DNA of 64,000 nucleotides, taken from NCBI RefSeq assembly GCF_006715305.1, contig NZ_VFMY01000001.1, forward strand, positions 4,030,001-4,094,000, read 5' to 3'. Shown one piece after another: positions 17,608 to 26,192 of this stretch. Each line of letters opens with the position of its first letter. The first letter of the stretch is position 1. The position numbers and the translations under genes were made by a program. Below the pieces are notes generated by a model that saw only the letters and a program-made list of their open reading frames with translations, had not been told where the DNA came from and did not search any database. The DNA is from Arthrobacter sp. SLBN-100 (GTDB taxonomy: Bacteria > Actinomycetota > Actinomycetes > Actinomycetales > Micrococcaceae).

Positions 17608-17916
17608 CTAGCGTCCAGTCAGAGAATCTATTTTCAGCGCTTCAGCGTGGCGCATGATGAGAGAAGCTGCAATCAAGACCGCAGAGAATAGGACGCACAC
17701 GACTGGGGCTAGCAGGTAGATCGTCGTGACCAGTATTGCCACGGGTGCGTCCCCTACGAATGTAGGGGTGCCGAAATTACCAATGATGAGCGGGCTCATC
17801 ACTACCAATATGGCAGCGATTACAGCCAGGGCTATCCCGGTACGCATCGTCGTCGTTGACAATTTTGACGCTTCCACCTTGGACCCCCATCCATCAATCA
17901 GATGAGTATCAGACAA
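17608..17916 (-). CDS. Small membrane protein, two predicted membrane segments
   Basis: 102 residues if translation starts at TTG 17916, or 79 from ATG 17847 (MRTGIALAVIAAILVVMSPL). Two hydrophobic stretches, about residues 25-50 and 60-85, are separated by a short GNFGTPTFVGDAP loop, followed by a short cytosolic tail. No family recognised and neither start has a good ribosome site. Lies in a region of remnants. Confidence 0.45.
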   Translation of the reverse strand: MSDTHLIDGWGSKVEASKLSTTTMRTGIALAVIAAILVVMSPLIIGNFGTPTFVGDAPVAILVTTIYLLAPVVCVLFSAVLIAASLIMRHAEALKIDSLTGR

Positions 17917-18102
17917 ACAGCACAGCCCGTCTTCCGCAAGGAGTTAGCCAAAGAACGTTACCTCCTGGAGACTGTAAATGGTTTCCTCGCGCCCTTCGCA
18001 GCGGATCCTACGCACCGCGGAAAACTGCGATGGGGCGGAGGGACGGGCATGATCACATCCCGAAAGGGGCCCGCCCGCAACCTGTCCCGTTAGCCGGTAG
18101 CC

Positions 18103-18144
18103 GACCGCGACGCTACTATGCCGCGTTTGAGGAACCTTCACCGG
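18103..18144 (+). repeat. Direct repeat copy 2 (CCGCGACGCT ... TTTGAGGAACCT)
   Basis: Second copy of the repeat at 16582-16622, same orientation, 1.5 kb apart. It lies 46 bp from the stop of the serine-recombinase tail at 18190, which suggests the repeat belongs to that lost element. Confidence 0.55.
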
Positions 18145-18189
18145 TGTGATTTTCGGCGATAAATGGCGGTCTTTTTGCGGCGCTATTTG

Positions 18190-18372
18190 TCATTTCGCCG
18201 GCGTTGCCGTTGCTCGTTGGATGGCGCGGTAGACCGTAGAACGGGCGATGCGGAATAGTTCGGCGATCTCGGTCGTGGTGTGCACCCTGCCCTGGTGGAG
18301 GCTAACGAGGTGCGCTTCCTGGGCTTTCGAGAGCTTCGGTTGTTTCCCTCGGAGCCGGCCCTTGGCTTTTGC
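18190..18372 (-). pseudogene. C-terminal tail of a serine recombinase (Tn3-type resolvase/invertase)
   Basis: Reading right to left: KAKGRLRGKQPKLSKAQEAH, then TTTEIAELFRIARSTVYRAI, ending at TGA 18190-18192. This is the linker and HTH_7 DNA-binding domain that ends resolvases and invertases (GRLRG--PKLS ... ELA-LF-VSRSTVYR). The catalytic domain is gone: at 18372 the sequence switches abruptly to a serine-hydrolase gene on the other strand. It is the scar of a transposon or integrative element. Confidence 0.8.
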
Positions 18373-18938
18373 TACACTCGAACTACGTTGCGCTGGGAAT
18401 GCTGGTGGAAAAGCTTCGGGGGCGACCCATCGGCGACGTCATAAAGACGGATATCAGTGAGCCACTGGGATTGAAGGGGACGTCCATGACAGTGGCTGGA
18501 CCGCCACCCCCGAACATGGCCCACGGTTACCTACTCATAGACGCCAAGCAAGTGGATGTTACATACCCCGCGTACCAAATTGGCTCACCGTCGGGCGGTA
18601 TCGTTTCCACCGTTTCGGACCTGAACACGTTCTACAGGGCACTAATGCGGGGCGAACTCCTGAAGCCAGCCACCGTTGACGAGATGAAAGGAGCTGACGC
18701 TTCCTTCTACGGACTGGGCCTGTGGCGCTGGAACGACGCCTGCACGAACGGCTTCGCCTTCGGCCACCCGGGCGACATCCTCGGGTACGGCACCGCCTCC
18801 ATGACCAGCGCCGACGGCAATCGCCAAGTGAGCATAGCCATCACCTATCCGCCCGCCCCGTACGTCGAAGGTGGAGAAAACCGGTTGGACGCGGAAATCG
18901 TGGATATCGCGCAAATCACCCTCGGCAACATGTGCTGA
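18373..18938 (+). pseudogene. Serine hydrolase (beta-lactamase class C / PBP-like), 5'-truncated
   Basis: About 188 codons. The visible start HSNYVALGMLVEKLRGRPIG corresponds to the conserved YSN motif region of beta-lactamase/D-Ala-D-Ala carboxypeptidase-like hydrolases. It continues with EPLGLKGTSM, HGYL, PSGGIVSTVSDLNTFYRALM and a C-terminal HPGDILGYG (the HxG/KTG equivalent). The N-terminal part with the SxxK nucleophile is missing, so the product cannot be active. The break coincides with the end of the recombinase fragment at 18372, which points to truncation by insertion or deletion of that element. Confidence 0.8.
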
Positions 18939-19048
18939 TCCGCTGGTCGGAGCGCACTTTCAGGACAACGGAGGAGAATGGCACCAAGGTATGGCGTCCG
19001 GCCAGCGCATCAACTGCCGGAGAACCGCCACTTTAGGCTGCGAAATAA

Positions 19049-19768
19049 CCGCCAAACGACGTTAACAGTCACAGGTCTAAAACCGCTGAGCTGGCGGCGC
19101 GAGGCATACCTGTACCCGCGGCGCAGCAAGCGCTGGATAACTCCTACACCGCCGCGCACGATGGCCGGCACTACGCGCTGTTCCCTTTCATTGACGGCCG
19201 GCAAGCAACGTGGGGCGATGCTGAATCGATCGCACGTGCGATGCGTGCCGTACACGAGATCACCGACCTCGACCTGCCCAAGACCGATATGGACGAGTGG
19301 TGCATCGAGGCACTGCGCGACCGACGAGACCATCCCTGGATCGGCGATCGCCGCGACGAGGTCATGGCCAACGTCGACAGGCTCGAAGCAGCGATCGAAC
19401 GGGCACGCACCATTGAGGTGCTCCACGTCGTCTGTCATCACGATGTACTCCCACACAATGTTCTAGTCGATGGCGGCGGACGCGTCGCGGCACTGCTTGA
19501 CTGGGGCCACGCGATGCTGGCGCCGCGCGAGCACGACCTGTTCGCCGCCTTGTGCGGGACCGAGGCGGTGCGCTTCCTACACGCTTATGGCTCCAAGGGG
19601 CTTAACCTCACCCATCTGGAGTACGCCCGGCTGGCCCGCTCCCTACGCGACCTCGCGGTCCGCATCGTTAATGAGGTTGACTTGGAGGGCATCAATAGCT
19701 GGGGCTTCGACGGGCTGTGGCGAGTCGACGCCGACCTCGCGCTCGTTCGACCCTTCTGCGATCGCTGA
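19049..19768 (+). pseudogene. Aminoglycoside phosphotransferase-family kinase, 5'-truncated
   Basis: The frame is open from 19049 after a TAA, without a usable start until ATG 19241. It reads KTAELAARGIPVPAAQQALD, GRHYALFPFIDGRQ, IARAMRAVHEI, then the catalytic CHHDVLPHNVLVDGGG and LLDWGHAMLAPREHDL. These are the Brenner HxDxxxxN and DxD-like motifs of the APH/choline-kinase fold. The N-terminal lobe (P-loop and ATP-binding lysine, about 60 residues) is missing, so it is probably inactive. If translated from 19241 the product would be 175 aa. Substrate cannot be named. Confidence 0.75.
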
Positions 19769-20109
19769 TGCCGATCGGGCAAGGAGACGAGACGAGAGTG
19801 CACCGCGACAGTCGCTGCCCGGTAAACGATCCCCTGAGGGCACGGTGCTGCAAAGGGTTCCCCACCTGGCTCGTTGGCTCGAAACCTCCACGTCTCGAAA
19901 CGTCAAGGTTTCGAGACAAATTGATGTCGCGGATTGTGACAAGGAGTGCTGACCAAACGGGCACTTGTGGACAGGAGCCCCCGGTCACTGATCACAGCCC
20001 GTCTGAACAAACTCCGGAATTCAGCGGGATTTTGTGTGCAGTCGGCTTCTGAAAATGACAAGAGGAGGGGGCGGCGCCCGCTGGCGGGATTGTCTATCGC
20101 ATCAGCCGT
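19769..20109. other. Non-coding gap, possible transposon-end remnant
   Basis: 341 bp without a convincing gene. Around 20028-20062 there is a stretch whose reverse complement begins CTCTTGTCATTTTCAGAAGC and resembles the style of Tn3-family inverted ends, but no partner end was found. Confidence 0.3.
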
Positions 20110-20832
20110 TCACTTGTCGGACTTAAACACAATCGAGTCGAAGACGGCGAGTGCCTCTCTCATCAGCTCCGGATTCATGGGTGGGCGGAATTGGGCCACC
20201 CAGATCACAGCGCGCTGGCCATTCAGGTCGACCACCCGATAGGTTTCGCGTTCATTCTGAGTCGAGTACCAGCGTGAGCATCCGTATGCGTCTTTTGAGT
20301 GGACGCAAAACTTGCCCCCGTCGCAGGCTGCGATGTCCACGTCGCCCTCGACGGAGTGGTCGAACTCGAAGCCGGAGTAATCACCCACCACGACCTTGAC
20401 GGGAGGGGTGCTCGCCGTTGACGTCTGCGCCGTCATCGCCTCGACGAAGGCCTCAGCCGACGGATCCAGCTTGACGAGCGCGCCCTGCCACGCACATGCG
20501 TCCGTCGCCACATAGTTGGCGGGCCACCAAGCCACGAAGACCGCACCTTCATCCGGGTGATCCGGGTCGTCATTGGGCGGGCTGTAGACCCCGCCGTCGC
20601 CAGGATGCCAGCCGTCTGGGACGGTGATCTCGAAAGGCTCAGTGAAGCTGGTGACGAGGTACGTGCCGGCGTGGGTGTCGACACCCTCCTGCAGCGGTGC
20701 GACCGTGCCAGCCTCCGTAGTTGGTGCGGGGGAGGGCTCGTCGTAGGTGCACGCCGAGAGGCCGACGGGCCCGAGTAGTCCGAGCGACAAGATCGATGCC
20801 GAGGCTACAGCGCGGCGTAGCAGCACTGACAT
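20110..20832 (-). CDS. Putative lipoprotein of unknown function
   Basis: 240 residues from ATG 20832, chosen over an upstream TTG because GGAGG lies about 6 nt before it. The signal ends in a lipobox (LSAC), followed by a Pro/Thr/Glu linker (PSPAPTTEAGTVAP). The mature domain contains FEITVPDGWHPGDGGVYSPP and a conserved cysteine set (DACAWQG, AACDGGKFC, YGCSRWYS) that suggests extracytoplasmic disulphides. Similar beta-rich lipoproteins are common in Arthrobacter but have no assigned role. No linked operon partner. Confidence 0.75.
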   Translation of the reverse strand: MSVLLRRAVASASILSLGLLGPVGLSACTYDEPSPAPTTEAGTVAPLQEGVDTHAGTYLVTSFTEPFEITVPDGWHPGDGGVYSPPNDDPDHPDEGAVFVAWWPANYVATDACAWQGALVKLDPSAEAFVEAMTAQTSTASTPPVKVVVGDYSGFEFDHSVEGDVDIAACDGGKFCVHSKDAYGCSRWYSTQNERETYRVVDLNGQRAVIWVAQFRPPMNPELMREALAVFDSIVFKSDK

Positions 20833-21493
20833 GCGGGCCTCCAACGGTTGTGGTGGGCACGTTACGCCCAGCCATCAGCGGACACAAGGAGTAGGCACTA
20901 AGGCCATGAACGCGCTTTCAGGTGCAACCGGAACGGACCGGAATACCCGCCGCCGGCAACTGTGGTCATCCCCGCCGGTTCGCCAGGGCTCCAACCCCCA
21001 TGTGGCTGAAAAACCACTCCCAGAGCGTGGTGAGATGCCCCGCAAAAGGTTCCTCAAACGAGACCGAGGAACCGCCATGATGACTCGATTCAACCGTCAT
21101 TTTCCGCAAGCTGGAGGCGGCTGCCCGCAGTGCCCGGTGAAGGATCGGCTTACGGACGCGATTGGTCGACGATGCCATCGCACACTAACTGCGGCACCTG
21201 ATGTCTTGCTGCGCGCCCATGATGCACGTTGAGAGCAGCGAGGAGGAGCAGATGTCCACTCGAAAAGCAGCTGCCGCCCTGTCCCGGTGGTGCCGTACCG
21301 TTACTCGGTTCATTGGGCGCCGGACGACCAAGAGTTTGTGGCCAGGGTTCTCGCGTCAACAAGTATGCGACTGAGCGGCTGACGGCCAAAGAGTCCGCCT
21401 CCTGAGCTCCAGAACTCTCCTGGGGGCGCCTGTTGGGAACCTGACGCTCAACGTCTGGCAATGCTCGGATCGGGAGGCCATAGACTCGGGGCT
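20833..21493. other. 661-bp stretch without a recognised gene
   Basis: No frame here shows coding character I trust. An inverted copy of the repeat core (AAGGTTCCTCAAACG, 21046-21060) of the 16582/18103 repeats is present, marking another possible element edge. Confidence 0.4.
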
Positions 21494-22322
21494 ATGTCAG
21501 CTCATGGGGGGATGCGGGCTCGGTGTGTCAGGGTCCTGTTTGTTGTGGCCGCCGTTGTTCTGGCGCTCGCGGGGTGCGAATACACCGGCCCGGATGAGGG
21601 GCACAGCCGCAGCTTTCTTCGGCGTCAGCAACACTGCAGCCCCGGTCCTTCGAGCAAAACGCCGAAGAAGTGGCGCGGATGCTCGGGGCCCCCTTGTCGG
21701 ATCCCGGCATGCCGTCGGAGGCGGAGCCCGCCGGGGAGCTTTTCGTTGTCCTGGCGGTGACTATATGGTCACGGGCGCGTGTGCCGGCGTCTACGGGGCA
21801 AAGCTCACCATCGTAAAGAGCGAAGGGATACCGGAAGCGTCGAGCTTTGAGTGCGACTCCAGCTTGGAGCGGTTCATGCGGCACGGCGGAGGCCCCGTCA
21901 CCATCAGCGTTGTCCCGCCGACGGGCAGGCCGGCCGCCACCGGGGTCAGGGTCCAGCCCAATCAGGACCGCAGGGCATCGGAGATGGCCGACTTCTCAGA
22001 GTGGTCCTCGAAGCAGTTGCAGCCGCATTTGCCCGGCGAGTTGAGCGGCGCCAACAGGGCGAACACCACCATCGGAACACTCCTCGCCGGACCGGGCCAG
22101 TACGAACTGCTATTCCTTTGCGAAGGACCACCCGCCGCAGAGTTGTCAGTATCCACCACGGCAGGTGCTGAAGTTCTCGCCTCGACGCAGGTCCCTTGCG
22201 ATGGGCAGGTTTTCAAGGCGCCGGTGCTGCTGCCTGCTGAGGGGGCAGACCTGGGAATGAGCCCGCCCGATGGTGTGGAGGCCCGCTTCGCCTACAAGCT
22301 CGTGCCTACCGTCCAGCCCTGA
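21494..22322 (+). pseudogene. Lipoprotein gene with two frameshifts
   Basis: ATG 21494 begins MSAHGGMRARCVRVLFVVAA and a lipobox LALAGC, followed by EYTGPDEG. At about 21600 sense moves to a second frame (QNAEEVARMLGAPLSDPGMP), and at about 21757 to a third (GDYMVTGACAGVYGAKLTIV), which runs to TGA 22320-22322. The joined product would be about 275 residues: a secreted lipoprotein with a C-terminal beta domain (GPGQYELLFLCEGPPAAELS). Family unknown. Two shifts within 160 bp make decay more likely than a single base-calling error. Confidence 0.65.
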
Positions 22323-22502
22323 AGCAACGCTGACGGCAGCAATAGAACGCCGCGAAGGCTCATCCGGAGGGTGGGCCGGAGGGGGGATAGCCGCCTTCCT
22401 GCCGGCGAGGGCGCGATGACGCCATTCCTACCACGTTAGCCAGGTAGGACCGGGCGCTGCACGCCGACAACCAGGAGGCACAACAGAAAACATGCGATGG
22501 CG

Positions 22503-23393
22503 TCACGCGTCCGGTTCCCCCGCCCGCCGGTTCCGGTGGTGCAGCTCGTAGCTGCCGAACACGTCCGAAGAGGTTGTTCCGGAATGTCCGAATCTGCCGC
22601 GAAGGACGTCCGCGAGTCCGTCCAGCGCCGCGTGCAGCATCCGTCCGGCAAACCTGAGCTCCTGGTTTTGGCTCTGCTCGGCCTGGGATGCCAGCTCCTG
22701 GGCGTAGGCGACAGTGGCGGGCAGGGAACCCCGCTGATCCACTTCGCGGAAGTAATAGGTTTCGTGGAACGCCAGCAGATCTATGCTGGCGGTGGCCACG
22801 TTCGCGGCCATCGACTCCAGCAGCCCAGCGGCATGGCCGGGTTCCAAAGCGGACAGGCCCTCGGGTCCTGCCGCCTCCCGGAACAGGTTCAGCTGGTGGG
22901 CGAGAGCCCGGCGGCGGTTAAGGGCAGGATATGTCTGCAGGATCCAGGTGACCGTCGCGGTCAGCAGCCCGAATCCGGTGATGGCCTGAAAGCCGGAGAC
23001 CAGCCTGAGCAGCGGACCGGCGGCCACGATCTCGCCGAACCCCACGGTGGAAAGAGTGACAACCGAGACGTAGAGCGCTTCGGCAAAGTCCCCCCGCCGG
23101 GGAACTCCGGGTCCGTACACAAAACCGTCCGGCAGGTGGGGCAGGTACAGCAGCGCCCAGCCGATGGCAGCCAGGCTTGCCCAGGCGGCGATGACAGCAG
23201 CCATTGCCAGCGGCGCCGCAACGGAGGATGCCCGGCCGCGCAGTTTTTTCGTCAGGAGCCAAACTCCACGCATGATCGCGCGTCCCGCAGGGCCGGAACC
23301 GTGCGGATAGAGAAGCGTGTGGAAGACATCGGCGAGCATCAACAGAATCAGCCCGGCCCCCAAAACCGTCCACAGCGTGTCCGCGAAGTCCAT
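22503..23393 (-). CDS. Two-TM potassium-channel-like protein (ion_trans_2)
   Basis: 296 residues from ATG 23393. Hydrophobic segments flank a pore with the selectivity filter STVGFGEIV (TVGFG, about residues 115-119), the hallmark of 2TM K+ channels. There is an extra N-terminal membrane helix (LGAGLILLMLADVFHTLL) and another before the pore. The long cytosolic C-terminus (TYPALNRRRALAHQLNLFRE ... ADVLRGRFGHSG) is helical and is not an RCK domain. It probably conducts K+ or another monovalent cation. A fragment of a close paralogue lies at 45400-45885. Confidence 0.85.
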   Translation of the reverse strand: MDFADTLWTVLGAGLILLMLADVFHTLLYPHGSGPAGRAIMRGVWLLTKKLRGRASSVAAPLAMAAVIAAWASLAAIGWALLYLPHLPDGFVYGPGVPRRGDFAEALYVSVVTLSTVGFGEIVAAGPLLRLVSGFQAITGFGLLTATVTWILQTYPALNRRRALAHQLNLFREAAGPEGLSALEPGHAAGLLESMAANVATASIDLLAFHETYYFREVDQRGSLPATVAYAQELASQAEQSQNQELRFAGRMLHAALDGLADVLRGRFGHSGTTSSDVFGSYELHHRNRRAGEPDA

Positions 23394-23435
23394 GCCTCAT
23401 CTTAGGACGCGGCGTGGGGGAACCCGCGGGAACGG

Positions 23436-23672
23436 CCACCTGCAGCTGCTCCAGAATCTCGGCCGGAGTCGTTCCACGGCACGGCACGCAGAGGATTTCC
23501 ACTTCCCTGGGCGTGAGAGCCCGGCCGGAGGGGCAGGTGGGTGGTGGGGCTGCTGGCCGGCCGCCACGAGCACGGTGTCCGCAGCGTCGGGGCTGAGCCG
23601 GCCGGCTGAAACTTCCTGCCGGAGCCTGGCAGCTGCATCAGCCGGCGCAAGCGCGGCCGGGGTCCGCCGCGC
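23436..23672 (-). pseudogene. Remnant of an HD/LuxR-type transcriptional regulator
   Basis: Reading leftwards, ALAPADAAARLRQEVSAGRL followed by SPDAADTVLVAAGQ is the typical linker of HD-domain LuxR regulators. After a frameshift, ALTPREVEILCVPCRGTTPA then EILEQLQV gives the start of a LuxR-type HTH (usually LT-REVEVLRLLARG ... EIA--L-VS). The recognition helix and everything upstream of the linker are missing. It ends just before the K+ channel start. Confidence 0.45.
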
Positions 23673-23863
23673 CGGCAGCAGCCGGGCAGGTGCAGGTTGT
23701 CCTCCTGCGCGGCGCAGGATCAGCGCAGGAGTCGGGAAGAATCAACCTAGTTCCGCCAAAAGTGGCACTTTTTGCCGATGCCGGGCAATAGGCTCTACCC
23801 CGGCGTGAACAGACATTGTTCACTGACGCCCTCAAAACATGGTGCACACAACCTGGGGAACTG

Positions 23864-24672
23864 CATGTCCAACTACACGTCCTTGTCCGGAGCAACACCG
23901 CACCCCGCCTGCGAGAGGCGGGGCGGCCGCCGTCGTCCTGTCCGCTGTGCTGGCCCTTTTCGGCGGGCGTGTGCCGGCAGTTGCTTCTGAAACCCTGGAA
24001 GAAACGGCGATGGTCGCCCACCCTGCCGTGGCTACAGAGGCGGGGGACCTGCTGGCCGCCCTCCTGGTCAAGGGCCGCGCACCCAAGACGGGGTACGGGA
24101 CCTCACCGAGGTGATGTACGCCAACAGTGTCCCGTGCACAGTCAAGACAGGCGTCCTGGCGGATCCCTACACGGGCACCACCATCAACTTCGTCCGCGGC
24201 ACCACCACCAGCAGTGCCGTGCAGATCGACCATGTTGTGGCCCCTGAGTGACGCCTGGCAGAAGGGCGCCCAGCAGCTGTCCACCGAGCAGCGGACGGCG
24301 CTCGCGAACGACCCGCTGAACCTGCAGGCGACCGATGGTCCCACCAACCAGAAAAAGGGCGACGGCGACGCCGCCACCTGGCTGCCGCCGAACAAGGGCT
24401 TCCGGTGCGAGTACGTCGCGCGGCAGGTGTCCGTGAAAGTGCGGTAAAGCCTGTGGGTGACGCAGGCTGAGCACGACGCGATCGCCGGCAGCCTCGCCGG
24501 CTGCCCGGGCCGGTTGGCGCCGGCTGCCGCGGAGCCGGCAGCCCCTGCGCCCCTCTACTACGCCAACTGTGCGGAGGTGGTGGCCGCCGGAGCTGCGCCG
24601 CTGTACGCCGGTTCCGCCGGGTACCGCTTGGGGCTCGACGGCGATGGGGACGGAGTGGCCTGCGAGGGGTAG
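23864..24672 (+). pseudogene. Secreted HNH (DUF1524-like) nuclease with Excalibur domain, multiply broken
   Basis: Read across frames it encodes a signal peptide (AAAVVLSAVLALFGGRVPAVA), then SVPCTVKTGVLADPYTG, VQIDHVVALSDAWQKGAQQL, NLQATDGPTNQKKGDGDAAT and the C-terminal calcium-binding Excalibur motif DGDGDGVACEG. The D-H-V-V and N---N-KKG...WLPP pattern is that of GmrSD-C/DUF1524 HNH nucleases secreted by actinobacteria. Lesions: frameshifts near 23925, 24100 and 24240, plus a TAA at 24445-24447. A second, differently broken copy is at 39161-39719. Confidence 0.75.
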
Positions 24673-24977
24673 CTGCTGCTCGACATGTTCGGACGTCATC
24701 AGGCATGCAGTCTGAATGTGCGGTGCTCTGAAGGGGGCTGCCCCCGGTATCCCCGCTTATTGACTGCCTGGTGCCCGAGGAATAACGTCTGCGGTAGCGG
24801 GGTGATCACCCCGTTTCCACGGGATAGGGGCCGGATCTGGGCCGCTCCTGCACGGCCAGGGAGCCAGGTGAGGAGGATTCTGGTGGACGTCATCCTGCAG
24901 CAAACGTACCCCGGCGCCGCGGGTGCCTTCCGGATGGCCGCGGAACCCCGTGTTAGGGATCCAGGGAAGGAAAGACC
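24673..24977. other. Intergenic region before the GYD gene
   Basis: 305 bp. GATAGGG and GAAAGG purine runs precede the next gene, but no gene, repeat or clear promoter is identified. Confidence 0.4.
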
Positions 24978-25298
24978 ATGCCGAAGTATCTGTTTGAAGC
25001 GACGTACGTGGGCCAGGGCGTCAAGGGGCTTATGCAGGAAGGTGGCACCAAGCGGCGCGAGGCTTTGAAGGAGGCGCTCAGTTCCGTAGGGGGAACGCTG
25101 GAGAGCTTCTATTACGCTTTTGGTTATTACGACGTCCTTGGCGTTTTTGAGGCGCCGGACGATGCAAGTGCTGCAGCACTGTCACTGCTGATCAATTCGA
25201 CCGGAAACGTCAACGTCCGCCTGAAGCCGCTTCTGACCGTGGAAGACCTCGACGAAGCCGCCAAGAAGACGCCGTCCTACCGCGCCCCGGGGCAGTAG
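24978..25298 (+). CDS. GYD-domain protein
   Basis: 106 residues after a GGAAGGAAAG site. MPKYLFEATYVGQGVKGLM, RREALKEALSSVGG and FYYAFGYYDVLGVFEAPDD are diagnostic of the GYD family, a small dimeric ferredoxin-like fold of unknown biochemical role that is widespread in actinobacteria. The gene is a monocistronic unit ending in a strong hairpin. Full length, no signal peptide, probably cytosolic. Confidence 0.9.
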   Translation: MPKYLFEATYVGQGVKGLMQEGGTKRREALKEALSSVGGTLESFYYAFGYYDVLGVFEAPDDASAAALSLLINSTGNVNVRLKPLLTVEDLDEAAKKTPSYRAPGQ

Positions 25299-25314
25299 GG
25301 GAGTTAGGCACCTG

Positions 25315-25359
25315 AGCCAGCGGCCGCCGTCGTAAGGTACGACGGCGGTCCGCTGGCTT
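25315..25359 (+). terminator. Long GC-rich hairpin terminator (repeated at 36401)
   Basis: AGCCAGCGGCCGCCGTCGT pairs with ACGACGGCGG-CCGCTGGCT around AAGGT, with small bulges. It follows the GYD gene by 17 bp. A homologous copy with homologous flanks lies at 36401-36446. Confidence 0.75.
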
Positions 25360-25426
25360 GGTGCGGCAGGGTTGCCTCCCTGAATGCCTAATGACTTGGT
25401 GCGACAGCGGAGGCGGCGCCGGGGAA

Positions 25427-26146
25427 TTAGGAATGCACCAGGTCCGCGGCCCCGGACGCGGCCTTGATGCTTGCCCAGCCCCGACGGGCAGCCGCTGCAG
25501 CGTCAGGATCCACGGGGGTCCCCTTGTTCTGCAGAATGGCCACGAGGGTCGCGTTCACAACGTCTTCCCGGAGCTCTTTCAGCCAGGGACCACGGATGTT
25601 CGGCATGACCGGCACCCGGGCCCGGCAGGTCAGGAAATGCCCGCCTACAAGGGCGGTGGCGATGCAAACAGCGCCGACGATGAGGAGCTTCAGAATGTCG
25701 TCCGGATTTGTGGCTACGATGAACGCGGGCGGGCCAATCAGTGCAGCCATCAGCCCTAACCGAAGTGCCAGGATTTCCTGGGCACGGCCCGCCGCCTTAC
25801 GCCTGGCCATTGTTCCAGCCAACTGTTTATCCCGGACAGCCTGTGCTTTGATGCGCCATTGCCGCTGCGAGCCGAGGTGAATCCGCACGAGGGCGCGCGC
25901 GGCGGCCAGTTCCTCCGGGTTGTCGTCCCGCAGTGCCTCCACGGCCGGGGCCGGTATGTCCGCCCAGGCGCTTCTCAGGCGGCGATCCATGGCGGCGGCC
26001 AAAGCATCCAGGCTTAGTTTTGCAGCGCCACCTGCTGCTTCTTCGATGGATGCAGTAATGGCTGGCGTTGTGTGCTCGCCTGCCGTTGCCGCGGTCCGGT
26101 GCCCGTAGCGTGGCGAGCCGTCGGCGAGTTGGTATTCATTGCTCAT
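25427..26146 (-). CDS. Membrane protein of unknown function
   Basis: 239 residues. The N-terminal 120 residues are soluble and charged (AAMDRRLRSAWADIPAPAVE ... RIHLGSQRQWRIKAQAVRDK). Then come two hydrophobic segments (LALRLGLMAALIGPPAFIVA and LKLLIVGAVCIATALVGGHF, about 130-180), and a soluble tail (RGPWLKELREDVVNATLVAI). The layout suggests a cytosolic domain anchored by a hairpin. Not recognised. Starts at ATG 26146. Confidence 0.7.
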   Translation of the reverse strand: MSNEYQLADGSPRYGHRTAATAGEHTTPAITASIEEAAGGAAKLSLDALAAAMDRRLRSAWADIPAPAVEALRDDNPEELAAARALVRIHLGSQRQWRIKAQAVRDKQLAGTMARRKAAGRAQEILALRLGLMAALIGPPAFIVATNPDDILKLLIVGAVCIATALVGGHFLTCRARVPVMPNIRGPWLKELREDVVNATLVAILQNKGTPVDPDAAAAARRGWASIKAASGAADLVHS

Positions 26147-26192
26147 GGTTCCCCCAAAGCTGTGGTGGTAGTTGCGAGTTTTTCACTTGCAA

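Noticed and set aside
20028..20062. Possible Tn3-type inverted end (TGTCATTTTCAGAAG on the minus strand)
   Set aside because: No matching partner end, no target duplication and no transposase found; too short to call.
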